Source: Meinhardsimonia xiamenensis
Lineage (GTDB): Bacteria > Pseudomonadota > Alphaproteobacteria > Rhodobacterales > Rhodobacteraceae
Length of the DNA stretch: 62,417 bases
Assembly: GCF_900102905.1 (NCBI RefSeq)
Contig: NZ_FNFV01000009.1
Coordinates: forward strand, 1-62,417
Reading direction: 5' to 3'
Below the pieces are notes generated by a model. That model was not told the DNA's origin. It saw only the letters and a program-made list of their open reading frames with translations, and searched no databases. The translations under genes were made by a program, and so were the position numbers. Positions 9,294 through 17,899 of this stretch are shown here, piece after piece (the stretch's first letter is position 1; each line of letters begins with the position of its first letter).

Positions 9294-9758
9294 ATGGCTG
9301 ACATCGTGGACAAGGCGACCCGCTCGCGGATGATGGCGGGGATCAAGGGCAAGGACACGAAGCCCGAACTTGCCCTGCGCCGCGCCCTGCATGCACGCGG
9401 ATTTCGATATCGCCTGCATCCGAGCAATGTCCCGGGAAAGCCCGACCTGGTACTCCCGAAATACCGTGCCGCCATATTCGTCCATGGCTGCTTCTGGCAT
9501 CGCCACGAAGAGTGTCGCTACGCGACTACTCCGGCATCGCGCCCCGAGTTCTGGCAGGCAAAGTTCGAGGCGAACATCGCTCGGGATTTAGCGGTTCGCG
9601 AGACGCTTCTTGATTCCGGATGGCGCGTTGCAACAGTTTGGGAATGCGCGCTCAGAAAACCGAGTCAGATCGCCGCGTCCGCAGGCATAATTTCCGCATG
9701 GATAAGATCCGGGAACTATATGATCGAAATCGGCGCCCCAGAGGTACAAGCACCCTGA
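9294..9758 (+). CDS. vsr: Very-short-patch repair endonuclease Vsr
   Basis: A 154-residue Vsr endonuclease, which nicks next to T:G mismatches left when 5-methylcytosine deaminates. It carries the family signature RSRMMAGIKGKDTKPELALR at the N-terminus, the catalytic Asp region NVPGKPDLVL, the zinc/catalytic block FVHGCFWHRHEECRYA, and the C-terminal WRVATVWECAL. Length is normal. It starts at ATG 9294 behind AGGGGG and diverges from the cytosine methyltransferase across about 70 bases, a usual partnership. It is the last gene before the prophage tail fibre gene, whose 3' end faces it. Confidence 0.93.
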   Translation: MADIVDKATRSRMMAGIKGKDTKPELALRRALHARGFRYRLHPSNVPGKPDLVLPKYRAAIFVHGCFWHRHEECRYATTPASRPEFWQAKFEANIARDLAVRETLLDSGWRVATVWECALRKPSQIAASAGIISAWIRSGNYMIEIGAPEVQAP

Positions 9759-9782
9759 TGCCCCCTAGATTTAGGTGCTCAT

Positions 9783-10856
9783 TCACCCCACCTTCGCCCC
9801 CCATAACGAGGTCTGCCCGGCCGCGAAATACCCGTCAGCCACCCGGAAGTACCCCTGCAGTTCGACGGTATCGCCGGCGCTGAGGGCTACCATCGTCTGC
9901 AGCCAGAGCGCCGTCGCTTCGGACTCGTGCGCCCCGCTGATCTCGCCGCGCGACCCGCGGATCTCGGTTGAGCCGTTCAGCACGAGCCGTCCGCTCATCC
10001 GCGCGGATGTGCTGGCGTTGATTTTGTAGAGCAGCGTCGCGCCGAAGAGGTAGGTGCCGTCGACCGGGGCCACGAAGCGGTTGTTCGCGGCGTCGAAGGC
10101 GCTCTGATCGTTATGGTCGGTGTTGTTGATCCCGATCTTAGTCCAGGTCCCGACGCCGACGTAGTTGTCGTAATTTGTGTAGGCCTTGAACCGCGGCAGC
10201 CGGGGTTGATCGACGATGCCGGTGGCGTTGTCGACGCTGAGCCCGTCGAAGAAGGTGCTCCCATCGGCCGAGACCGCGAGCCGGAACCTGTCCGAGCCGA
10301 ACAGCCCCAGCAGCGCGCGGGTAGAAAAGCCGGTCTGCAGCGTCAGCCCGAGATCGTCGCCTGCGGCCTCCTTGTTCATGGTGTAGAAGAGATCGCCCGT
10401 CCCACCCTCGGCCACGGTCCTTGCAGTCCAGAGCGCGGCGTTCAGCTTTGCAGCGAACGGGTTCGAGGCATCCGCTGGCGTTCCGAGCCCGAGCAGCGCG
10501 AGGTTCTGCAGCGCCGCGGGTGTGGTGCTGATCCAGTCTACGCCATCGTATGCCAGCAGCTCGCCCTCGTCCTCGACCCACACGCGCCAGCCCACGCGCG
10601 GCGGCAGGCGCATCCAGGCGCCGTCCGTCCAGAGCGCGACGTTCAGATCCCAGCCCGACCACTCCGCGCTGCCGCCCGAGGCCACCAGGTAACGATCGCC
10701 CTCGGCGGGGCTCGCGGGTGGCGCCGCCAGATCCCGGTCCTTGACCGAGAGCTGCACGAGGCCATCGAGCAGCCGGAGCGCCTCGTTGTGCGTGACGTGC
10801 TTTTGCGCCTGGGCAGCCTCGAGGAAGGGCAGAAGAAGATGCGTGCTGGTGGCCAT
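9783..10856 (-). CDS. Tail fibre-like protein (DUF2793, C1q-like end)
   Basis: A 357-residue protein. The first ~120 residues match DUF2793, found at the tail tip of Rhodobacterales phages (HLLLPFLEAAQAQKHVTHNE, then DGAWMRLPPRVGW and ELLAYDG). The last ~130 residues look like a C1q/TNF-type trimeric jelly roll (FVAPVDGTYLFGATLLYK...VELQGYFR), a common receptor-binding end of fibres. It probably binds the host surface. ATG 10856 follows GAGGT by 6 bases. It is the last gene of the minus-strand late operon and lies 10 bases after the megatron gene. Confidence 0.85.
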   Translation of the reverse strand: MATSTHLLLPFLEAAQAQKHVTHNEALRLLDGLVQLSVKDRDLAAPPASPAEGDRYLVASGGSAEWSGWDLNVALWTDGAWMRLPPRVGWRVWVEDEGELLAYDGVDWISTTPAALQNLALLGLGTPADASNPFAAKLNAALWTARTVAEGGTGDLFYTMNKEAAGDDLGLTLQTGFSTRALLGLFGSDRFRLAVSADGSTFFDGLSVDNATGIVDQPRLPRFKAYTNYDNYVGVGTWTKIGINNTDHNDQSAFDAANNRFVAPVDGTYLFGATLLYKINASTSARMSGRLVLNGSTEIRGSRGEISGAHESEATALWLQTMVALSAGDTVELQGYFRVADGYFAAGQTSLWGAKVG

Positions 10857-10865
10857 GACCATACC

Positions 10866-13800
10866 TCAGAACCAGAGAGTGACCGCGGCCGGCGTCCCGC
10901 GCCCGACCGCCTGCGAGAGCTGATGGATGCGGATGTCGAGGCTGTCGCCCGGCCCGAGAGGCGCGCCCCAATCCGCAACCTGACCCGCCTCCGCGTAGAG
11001 CACGCTGGTGGTCGACGAGCTCAGCACCCGCTTCACCGTGGTGCCGTCTAGGATCTCGACCTCCCACGCCTCCGCCTCCTCCAGGAGCGGCACATCCAGC
11101 CCCTCCCAGCTGTCGGCCGAGAGCGCCCGCGAGCGCCGCACCCAGCGGATGGCGAAGTCGCCCGGCACGCGACCGCGCCGCCAGGGCTGCTCGACATGCA
11201 CCGGCGCGAAGGGCCTGAGACCGACGCCCGCCGGCGTGAAGGCAAGCGCTGCGTAGGAGGCATCATCAACCGGCCGCACCGACGGGCCGATCCGCCAGTT
11301 GAAGGCCGTGCCGATCTCCGCCTCCGACACCTCGAGCGGGAACAGCGCCTGATCGAGCACCACCACCCGCGCCCCGGCCGGCGCCGGATTGCCCATGGCC
11401 CATTCCGTGCCGCGCTGGCCGCGAAGAAGCCGCGTGAGCCGATACCGCCCCGGCGCCTGCAGCTCGGCCGTGCCGGCCTGCAGGATCTCCCAGACGTCCG
11501 CCGCGCTCTCGACCGCTAAGGCATTGGCGCCCGCGAAGAGCTCCAGGTCGCTCACGCTCGCGAGGCTTCCATATGCCAGATCGAGGATCACCTCGTTGCC
11601 GTGGTCGAAGCGCGATGTCGGCCCCGCGTAAAGATCGGAGCCGAGCCGCCCGAGCCGCGCCCGCCGCGTCACCGTCCGGTTAAGCGTCCAGCCGTCCAGC
11701 GTCAGGCTGCGGAACACCGCCATCTCGCCCGGCCAGGGCGAGGCATCCGCCACCACCCACGGCCGATGCGCCGGGATGTCCTCGCGCAGCTGCGGCAGAT
11801 CGAGGATGCGCATCGCGGGCGCGCCGAACACCGCCGGCGTGGCGACCGCGCTTTGCCGTGCCGGCCCCGGAGGCAGGTCATAGGCCTCGCGGTCCACCGC
11901 GACCGCCTCGATCCCGCGCGCCTCCGCATCCGCCGTCGAGACGATCCGCAGATCCCGCGCATGCCCCCCGGCCGTGAAGGCAACGGGATCGGACGGCTCG
12001 AGCGCGAGCCGGGAAGGCGGCAGGCGGAAGGACACCCCGTCGCGCCCCGTCCATGCCTCCATCAGCGCCCGACGGCAGCGGCGCTCCGCCTCCTCCGGCA
12101 CAACCGCCACCGGAAAGCTCTCCGAGCCGATGCGGGCCGAATCCACCGTGATGCGCCGCGCCTCCACAAGCGCGGCGTCATAGTCGCCGTCAGCGCGGGC
12201 GACGCGCCACTTGAGCGCCTGCGGCAGCTCCGTCTCCTGAGCCCGCAGGATCTCGAAGGCCTCGCCCTCGCGCGCGGCAACAAGATCGTCCTCCGACAGC
12301 GTGGCCACCGGCGCCTGCGCGCGCATCCGGAAGCGGATCACGCCCTCGCTCTCGACCGCGTCGAAGCCGAAATGCCGCGCCAGCATGGAGATCGACGTGC
12401 GCGGCGACTCGAGCGCCGTGATGACATAGCCCTCCACCGCGCCCCACAGCCCCGAGACGTCGATCCGCTCCTCCGCCAGCCCGGCACGCAGGCAGAGATG
12501 ACGCACGAGCGCCGCAAGCGAGACCGCCCCGAGCCGCCCCGTGAGCCAATGCCCCAGCCGCCAGTTGTCGCCATCCGCCCACACGTCGGTAAGCGCCGGG
12601 AAGAAGGGATACGGCCGCGCGTCCCATGTCCACGCGGCGCACTCCGCCACCTCCACCATGGGCGCGCCGTAGACGCCCGAGGCGGGATTGTTCGACGGAT
12701 CACCCCAATAGAGCCAGCTCGCCTCGAGATAGGCCCGCTGGATGGCGTCGTCCCGCCAGCCGCGGGAGAAGTATGGCAGCGCGCTCTCCGAGGATTTCGG
12801 ATCGACGAACACGTTCGGCTGATTGGTGCCGCGATCCACCGCCGGGCAGCCGAGCTCCGTGAAGCGGATGGGCTTCGACTCCACCACCCAATCCGTGCTC
12901 GAGCGCCCCTCGATCACCGCCTCGATGCCGAAGGCGAGCACATCCTCGCCCACCATGGCCGAGCGTGGGCCGAGGCGCAGCTGGTAGTTGGTGGCGGCAA
13001 TGGTCACGTCCACCACCATGTCGATGCGCCAGACGCCGCCGCCGAGATCGACGAGCGCCTTCGAGACCATCGGGTTCGGGCCGGCGAACCAGCTCTCGAT
13101 GGAGCCGGTGGCGAGGTTGACCACGACGCCCGTGTCGCCCGCGCCGGAGGCTGCGAAGTCGAGCATGGCCTTGCCGGAGCTGCCGGCCGAGACGTAAGCC
13201 GAGATCGCGACCCGCTCGCCCGGCGCGAAGCTGAAGAAGCCCGGCGTCGCGCCATGCCAGGTCGCCCCGCCGCTTGCGATCAGCGCCGGCGCCGTGAAGC
13301 CGCGGTGACTGCCGCTGCCGGCCGTGAGCGTGACGCCCGTGCCAATGGGATTCCAGCCGATGGGATCGGCGCCCTGGCTCGCGATGCCAAGGCGCATGCC
13401 GGCCGGTCGGTCGTGATGCGGCTCGCTCCACCAGGAGCGCAGATCCTTGAAGCGCCAGATCCAGTCCTCACCGTAGGCCGAATCCGAGATTGGGCTGCGC
13501 AGCTGCGCCTCGCGGTCCGCCTGGCTCGCATAGAACCAGTCGAAGCCCTCGCCTCCGGCGATGTTCGATTGCAGGTAGGCGCGGTCATATACCGTCGGCG
13601 CGCCCGCAACCGCATCCGCGTGCTCGAAGCCGTCGCGCCAGTCGGAGATCGGCATGTAGTTGTCGATGCCGACGAAATCGATGTTGGCATCGGCCCACAA
13701 GGGATCGAGATGGAAGAAGCGGTCTCCCGAGCCGTCCCCCGGATCATGGCCGAAGTACTCCGACCAATCCGCCGCGTAGCTGATCGCGGTGCTGGGCCCG

Positions 13801-15314
13801 AGGATCGCGCGCACATCGGCCGCAAGGCTCCGGAGCTCGGCCACCGCAGGATAGGTGGTGGCGCTGCCGCGGATGGTGGTCAGCCCGCGCAGTTCGGAGC
13901 CGATCAGGAAGGCATCGACACCGCCAGCCGCCGCGCAAAGATGGGCATAGTGCAGGATCATCCGCCGCAGGCCCCAATCCCCCGACAACCCCGTGTAGCT
14001 GACCGACTCGCCCGAGACCGCGAAGTCCGCCGGTGTCGCCTCTCCGAAGAAGGCGGAGACCTGCCACGTGGCCGTCGCCGTCTTGTCCACCGTGCCGGCG
14101 TAACCCGCCGCCGGGGAACAGGTGATCCGCCCGCGCCAGGGATAGGCCGGCTGCCCCGTGGCCCCGGCGCCGTCCGAGTAGGGATCGGCCAGCGCATTGC
14201 CGGGCGGGATGTCCATGAGAATGAAAGGATAGAAGGTCACCCGGTAGCCCCGCGCCTTGAGCTCGCGGATCGCCTGTACCACCGCGAAGTCCGCCGGCGT
14301 GCCGCCATAGACAGGCCGGCCCTCGTCACCCGTCGAGACGACATGCGCCTCCGCACGGGAGATGCCGTTGACGGACCACTCCTGCGGCGTCGTGGTCTTC
14401 GCGGCAAGCTCCACCCCCGGCATGATCTCGCACTCCCCGGCACGCAGGTCGTTGCCGAACCAGGACACCACGAGGCTCACGCTCTCGACCGCCGGCGCCA
14501 GCGCCTCGAGCCGGTCGAGCGATTCCACGATGTCCGTGTTGACGCTTGAGCCGTTCTGGTTCTCCGCGACCTCCTCGCCCTCGCCAAGCACCTTGCGGAT
14601 GGGCGCCGTGGCATAGGCGAACTCGCCCGAGGCCGGGATCATGGTGACCGCCCGGCAGAGGCCCTCCGCCGTGTCCGGATCGGCCAAAGGCCGGAACACC
14701 TCGAAGGTCAGCTGCGGGATGCGATTCCCGAAAGGCGTGAGATCGAGCTCCTCGAACACCACATAGGCCGTGCCGCGATAGGCCGGCGTCTGGCCGGCGC
14801 CCATCTTCGCCTCGATGAAGGGATCGGGCAGCTGCGCCTCGTCGCCGGGATACCAGCGCCAGGTCACGCCGGTCAGGTCAAGAGGCTCCGCATCCGCCCA
14901 GATCCGGCCGATGCCGGTGATCGGGCCTTCGCAGAGCGCGATCGCGAAGGAGGCCGAATAGGAATACTCCGTGGTCGTGATCGTCGGCCCGCCGCCCTTG
15001 CCGCCGCCTTGGGTGGTGGTGCTGACATGCTCGGTGAAGTCGGTCGCCCAGATTACGTTGCCCCCGATCCGCATGCGCCCGAAGGCGCGCGGCAGCACCG
15101 CGCCCTCCGTCGAGGACGTCACGCGAAGGGATTCGAGCCGCGCGCCCTCATACCGCTGGTCGGGCTGCAGCGAGCCGATGATCCAGCTGTCGACGACCGA
15201 GCCGACCGCCGAGCCGATCATGCCGCCGATGGTCGCGCCGGACAGCCCGAGGATCGCGCCGCCAAAACCGGCGCCAACCGCCGAGCCCACCGCGCCGAGA
15301 ACCAAGGTCGCCAT
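10866..15314 (-). CDS. Baseplate megatron protein, GTA TIM-barrel type
   Basis: A 1482-residue host-specificity/baseplate protein of the type found in Rhodobacter gene transfer agent and related siphophages. A Gly/Ala-rich hydrophobic N-terminus (residues 1-50) is followed by a tail-hub-like region, a TIM-barrel-like domain (RGYRVTFYPFILMDIPPGN near 360, GSELRGLTTIRG, FVGIDNYMPISDWRDG, KPIRFTELGCPAVDRG near 810), and a gpJ-like C-terminal half. About 140 residues rich in Gly/Ser (starting SHRGFTAPALIASGG) interrupt the barrel between EPHHDRPAG and KPIRFTELG. The start overlaps the NlpC/P60 stop (ATGA-type coupling). It probably forms the tail tip and contacts or degrades surface glycan. Confidence 0.9.
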   Translation of the reverse strand: MATLVLGAVGSAVGAGFGGAILGLSGATIGGMIGSAVGSVVDSWIIGSLQPDQRYEGARLESLRVTSSTEGAVLPRAFGRMRIGGNVIWATDFTEHVSTTTQGGGKGGGPTITTTEYSYSASFAIALCEGPITGIGRIWADAEPLDLTGVTWRWYPGDEAQLPDPFIEAKMGAGQTPAYRGTAYVVFEELDLTPFGNRIPQLTFEVFRPLADPDTAEGLCRAVTMIPASGEFAYATAPIRKVLGEGEEVAENQNGSSVNTDIVESLDRLEALAPAVESVSLVVSWFGNDLRAGECEIMPGVELAAKTTTPQEWSVNGISRAEAHVVSTGDEGRPVYGGTPADFAVVQAIRELKARGYRVTFYPFILMDIPPGNALADPYSDGAGATGQPAYPWRGRITCSPAAGYAGTVDKTATATWQVSAFFGEATPADFAVSGESVSYTGLSGDWGLRRMILHYAHLCAAAGGVDAFLIGSELRGLTTIRGSATTYPAVAELRSLAADVRAILGPSTAISYAADWSEYFGHDPGDGSGDRFFHLDPLWADANIDFVGIDNYMPISDWRDGFEHADAVAGAPTVYDRAYLQSNIAGGEGFDWFYASQADREAQLRSPISDSAYGEDWIWRFKDLRSWWSEPHHDRPAGMRLGIASQGADPIGWNPIGTGVTLTAGSGSHRGFTAPALIASGGATWHGATPGFFSFAPGERVAISAYVSAGSSGKAMLDFAASGAGDTGVVVNLATGSIESWFAGPNPMVSKALVDLGGGVWRIDMVVDVTIAATNYQLRLGPRSAMVGEDVLAFGIEAVIEGRSSTDWVVESKPIRFTELGCPAVDRGTNQPNVFVDPKSSESALPYFSRGWRDDAIQRAYLEASWLYWGDPSNNPASGVYGAPMVEVAECAAWTWDARPYPFFPALTDVWADGDNWRLGHWLTGRLGAVSLAALVRHLCLRAGLAEERIDVSGLWGAVEGYVITALESPRTSISMLARHFGFDAVESEGVIRFRMRAQAPVATLSEDDLVAAREGEAFEILRAQETELPQALKWRVARADGDYDAALVEARRITVDSARIGSESFPVAVVPEEAERRCRRALMEAWTGRDGVSFRLPPSRLALEPSDPVAFTAGGHARDLRIVSTADAEARGIEAVAVDREAYDLPPGPARQSAVATPAVFGAPAMRILDLPQLREDIPAHRPWVVADASPWPGEMAVFRSLTLDGWTLNRTVTRRARLGRLGSDLYAGPTSRFDHGNEVILDLAYGSLASVSDLELFAGANALAVESAADVWEILQAGTAELQAPGRYRLTRLLRGQRGTEWAMGNPAPAGARVVVLDQALFPLEVSEAEIGTAFNWRIGPSVRPVDDASYAALAFTPAGVGLRPFAPVHVEQPWRRGRVPGDFAIRWVRRSRALSADSWEGLDVPLLEEAEAWEVEILDGTTVKRVLSSSTTSVLYAEAGQVADWGAPLGPGDSLDIRIHQLSQAVGRGTPAAVTLWF

Positions 15315-15775
15315 CAGCGCCTCCGGGGTTGCGGGTAGAGAAAGGCGAAGGCCAGGCGCCGCCGCCAGGATCGGATGAAGGGTTCCTCGATCACGCCAAG
15401 CCGCTCGCGCGCATGAATGAGCGTGCCCGACTCCGACAGGATGCCGAGATGCTTTGCGATGGCCCGCTCGCGCATGCGGAATATCAGGAGCGCGCCCGGA
15501 GGCGCCTCAGCGGGCGCCACCTCGATCATGCAGCCGCGCGCGCCCTCCGCCATGACCTCGACCGCACCGACCTCCGCCCAATCACGGGAATAGGGCGGGA
15601 TCGGGAACGGCTCCGGCCCCACCACCTCGCGCCAGACGCCGCGCGCAAGCCCGAGGCAGTCGCAGCCCGCGCCGCGCACGCTCGCCTGATCGTGGTATGG
15701 CGTCCCCAGCCAGGACCGCGCCGCCGCGATGACACGCGCCCGCGCCGCCGGGCGCCGGATGAACCCCGAGCTCAC
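15314..15775 (-). CDS. Phage NlpC/P60 peptidase (TIGR02219 type)
   Basis: A 153-residue cysteine peptidase of the tail tip. The catalytic Cys is in GAGCDCLGLARGVW near residue 38, and the His is likely in AIAKHLGILSE near residue 108. The family cleaves peptidoglycan peptides during DNA entry and always sits between DUF2163 and the megatron in GTA-like tails, as here. It overlaps the DUF2163 gene by 4 bases and the megatron gene by 1. Confidence 0.9.
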   Translation of the reverse strand: MSSGFIRRPAARARVIAAARSWLGTPYHDQASVRGAGCDCLGLARGVWREVVGPEPFPIPPYSRDWAEVGAVEVMAEGARGCMIEVAPAEAPPGALLIFRMRERAIAKHLGILSESGTLIHARERLGVIEEPFIRSWRRRLAFAFLYPQPRRR

Positions 15776-16656
15776 AGCACGCTCCCGTCATGGCCGGCGC
15801 CGGTCCGCGCATAGCGCAGCACCGTGTCGTCACCCGGAATGTGCGGAAAGCCCCGGAAGTTGAGCGCATTGGCGAACTTCGCCGCGCATGTGCCCAGCGC
15901 CTTGTCGCAACCCGCGCGGATCTCGAATGCGTCGCCCGGCGCGATGCCGCGAACGGGCTTCTCCAGAAGCGTGATCGTCACGCCCGAGCTCGTCACCGAA
16001 TGCATCGACACCTCCGCGCGCCGGCCGGCATTGGCGCCGGACGTCCAGGTCACCGTGCCGAAGGAGAACCAGCCCGCATCGAAGCCCGAGAGGCCAGAGG
16101 CGGAGAAGGCCCGGTCCCGCAACACCTCCGCCACGCTGCCCGTGCCCTTGAAGGCGGGATCCTCGAGATTCACCCCGCAGCGCGCGTCACCGAGCTCGGC
16201 GTCGCAGGAGAGCTGGTAGGTACGCCCGACCGTCTGGTTCAGAACATGCGCAAGGCTCCGAACCTCGGCCACGAAGGCGAGCCGGCCGCGCCGGACCTGG
16301 CCGATTGAGCCGAGCCGCATCAGCACCCGCTGCGAGACGTCCTGCCAGTTGACGCGCCAGACCTCGACCGTGGCGTTGTCCCAGCGCCCGTCGAGGATGT
16401 CGGTCTCGGTGATCACATCCGAGCGCAGCACGCCCTCCGCGTCCTGGGCATCGACCGCGAGATCGGAGCCCGCGCGGAGCTCCGAGGCCGCGAAGCCGCT
16501 GTCGGGCTCGAAGCTCGTCCCGTCGAAGGAAAGCACCCGGTCGTGGTCGGTGAAGCCGAACACCTGGGCATCCGCCCGCGTGATGCGCCAGCACCAGGCA
16601 AGCGTGGTCGTGCCCTCCTCGAGATGCGCCTGCAGCGCGGCGTCTAGCGCCTTCAT
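15772..16656 (-). CDS. Tail protein DUF2163 (TIGR02218)
   Basis: A 294-residue distal-tail/baseplate hub protein of the GTA-related set. Recognisable stretches are TLAWCWRITRADAQVFGFTD, LRSDVITETDILDGRWDNA, and a Cys-bearing C-terminus CDKALGTCAAKFANALNFRG that ends GFPHIPGDD. In the R. capsulatus GTA the homologue coordinates a metal cluster at the hub. ATG 16656 is preferred over an in-frame TTG two codons upstream. The lysis cassette lies immediately upstream, whereas in GTA this gene directly follows the DUF2460 gene. Confidence 0.9.
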   Translation of the reverse strand: MKALDAALQAHLEEGTTTLAWCWRITRADAQVFGFTDHDRVLSFDGTSFEPDSGFAASELRAGSDLAVDAQDAEGVLRSDVITETDILDGRWDNATVEVWRVNWQDVSQRVLMRLGSIGQVRRGRLAFVAEVRSLAHVLNQTVGRTYQLSCDAELGDARCGVNLEDPAFKGTGSVAEVLRDRAFSASGLSGFDAGWFSFGTVTWTSGANAGRRAEVSMHSVTSSGVTITLLEKPVRGIAPGDAFEIRAGCDKALGTCAAKFANALNFRGFPHIPGDDTVLRYARTGAGHDGSVL

Positions 16657-16880
16657 CGGCAAACCCCGGTCATGCGGTCATCGAGATCCGCGATCCACGC
16701 CGCCCATGCGTGCGGCACCTCCACCACCGATGCTGCAGACGGGCGCGCCAGACGTGCCTCGGCATAAGCCTCGCAGCCCGCATCACCAGGCACCGTCGTT
16801 GCGCCGCAGCCGCTCAGCAGGATCATCGCCGCCGGCGCGGCCCTCCGCCACCGCCGCGCGGCCCCGCTCCATCCGCTCAT
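16653..16880 (-). CDS. Rz1-like outer-membrane spanin lipoprotein, nested out of frame in Rz
   Basis: A small (75-residue) protein with an N-terminal basic patch RRWRR, a short hydrophobic run and a clear lipobox LLSGC, then a soluble tail ending WIADLDDRMTGVCR. That is the layout of an Rz1 o-spanin. Its 5' part overlaps the Rz-like gene in another frame, as in lambda and many phages. An internal ATG at 16826 would leave only six residues before the lipobox Cys, so the start at 16880 is preferred. The function is inferred from architecture and position; the sequence itself is not conserved enough to prove it. Confidence 0.6.
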   Translation of the reverse strand: MSGWSGAARRWRRAAPAAMILLSGCGATTVPGDAGCEAYAEARLARPSAASVVEVPHAWAAWIADLDDRMTGVCR

Positions 16881-17028
16881 GCATATCCTCCAACGCATCG
16901 CGCTCCGCCTCCCGCCGGCCCTCGCGGCGCCCCTGCGCCCGGCCGAGCAGCCGGCCGGCGAGCAGCCCCACAAACAGCCCCGCCGCGCCCAGCGCCCAGG
17001 TCAGAAGCTGTCCGAGCTCACCGATCAC
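16783..17028 (-). CDS. Rz-like inner-membrane spanin
   Basis: An 81-residue protein: one N-terminal membrane helix (LLTWALGAAGLFVGLLAGRL, residues ~8-27) followed by a charged region RREGRREAERDALEDMHERM likely to form a coiled coil. This matches an i-spanin, which links to the Rz1 lipoprotein to fuse the membranes in the last lysis step. It sits after the endolysin, and the Rz1-like gene begins inside it. No catalytic motif is expected. The call rests on topology and context. Confidence 0.6.
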   Translation of the reverse strand: MIGELGQLLTWALGAAGLFVGLLAGRLLGRAQGRREGRREAERDALEDMHERMERGRAAVAEGRAGGDDPAERLRRNDGAW

Positions 17029-17248
17029 CCCGAAACCCCCTCTCCAGCCGATCGCGCAGACCGATCAGGCCGAGGCCGAGGAAGATGAGCCCGGCGGGCG
17101 AAGCGTCGCCCGAGCCGGCCAGAAGGGCGACGAGGCGGGACAGTTCGGCGAGCGGGCCGGTGGCGGGCAGCGCGACGGAGGCAACGCCGGTGAGCATGGC
17201 GAAAAGTCCCGCCCACCAGGTGAGCGAGTTTGGACGGATATAGCGCAT
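17018..17248 (-). CDS. Small phage membrane protein (possible holin or antiholin)
   Basis: A 76-residue protein with two hydrophobic stretches, LTWWAGLFAMLTGVASVAL (residues ~8-26) and AGLIFLGLGLIGLRDRL near residue 60, ending in a basic tail. It follows the endolysin gene directly and overlaps the Rz-like gene by 11 bases. Similar small proteins occur in Rhodobacterales phage lysis regions. It could be a second holin or an antiholin; nothing in the sequence decides this. Confidence 0.6.
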   Translation of the reverse strand: MRYIRPNSLTWWAGLFAMLTGVASVALPATGPLAELSRLVALLAGSGDASPAGLIFLGLGLIGLRDRLERGFRGDR

Positions 17249-17253
17249 CGGGT

Positions 17254-17895
17254 TCAACTCCTTCTGAACAGGCGGGTGAGGATTGCAGCCAGCCGGGCGA
17301 GCCAGCCTGTGGGCGCGTCTGGGCTGGGTTCGGGTTTGGCGGGGCGCAGCAGCGCCAGCGCTTCGCTTTCGGCAAGCCGCCGAACCGGGCGCGAGAAGTC
17401 CACGCATCCCGTGCGGTCCACGGACCAGACCGGGATGGCGCCGCTGGGATACCTGCCATGGCGGAACAGGTCGCGCTCGGCCTCCCGGCGCGGAATGACG
17501 GACGCAGGCTTGCGCCAGTTGAGAAACGCGTCGGCAGCCGCAACGCGATTGCCGACATTGAGGTGCCGGGTCAGCGCAGCACGGGCGATGCCGCCGGTGT
17601 TGTAGTGGAACGAAACCAGCGCATCGAACTCGTGGGGTTCGAGCGGCACGGTCACGGCGCGCAGGACGTCGGCCTCGTAGCGGGCCAGATCTGCGCGAAA
17701 GACCCGGAACGCCTCGCCGACGCGCGCCTCCAGATCGTCCGGCATTCCACGCGGCATGGTGGCCGGATCGGGCGGCCCGGCGGCGGCGGTGTGGCCGATG
17801 CCGAAGGTCCAGGCGCCGGTTGAATCGCGGTAGGGCCCGGGCACGACCCCTTCGTGCCGGGCAAGGGCCAGAAGCCCTCGGTCTGTCATGTGCAT
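17254..17895 (-). CDS. Endolysin, GH24 (T4-type) lysozyme
   Basis: A 213-residue muramidase that cleaves peptidoglycan at lysis. It carries the GH24 signature: the catalytic Glu in LARHEGVVPGPYRDSTGAWT near residue 14 and FGIGHT near 32, then FDALVSFHYNTG in the core. There is no N-terminal signal or anchor, so a holin must release it, in line with the membrane proteins on both sides. The ~50-residue C-terminal tail beyond the lysozyme fold ends in a hydrophobic/basic stretch (LARLAAILTRLFRRS). Start choice between the ATGs at 17895 and 17889 is open. Confidence 0.9.
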   Translation of the reverse strand: MHMTDRGLLALARHEGVVPGPYRDSTGAWTFGIGHTAAAGPPDPATMPRGMPDDLEARVGEAFRVFRADLARYEADVLRAVTVPLEPHEFDALVSFHYNTGGIARAALTRHLNVGNRVAAADAFLNWRKPASVIPRREAERDLFRHGRYPSGAIPVWSVDRTGCVDFSRPVRRLAESEALALLRPAKPEPSPDAPTGWLARLAAILTRLFRRS

Positions 17896-17899
17896 GGAA

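Noticed and set aside
7694-9758. Interpretation of Dcm plus Vsr as a stand-alone type II restriction-modification system
   Set aside because: No restriction endonuclease gene is seen beside them, Vsr is a repair enzyme, and both adjoin drmA/drmB, which explains the methyltransferase.
11601-14549. A 982-codon open frame on the plus strand
   Set aside because: It lies antisense to the megatron gene; the product is Arg/Pro/His-rich and without domain features, as expected from GC-rich shadow frames.
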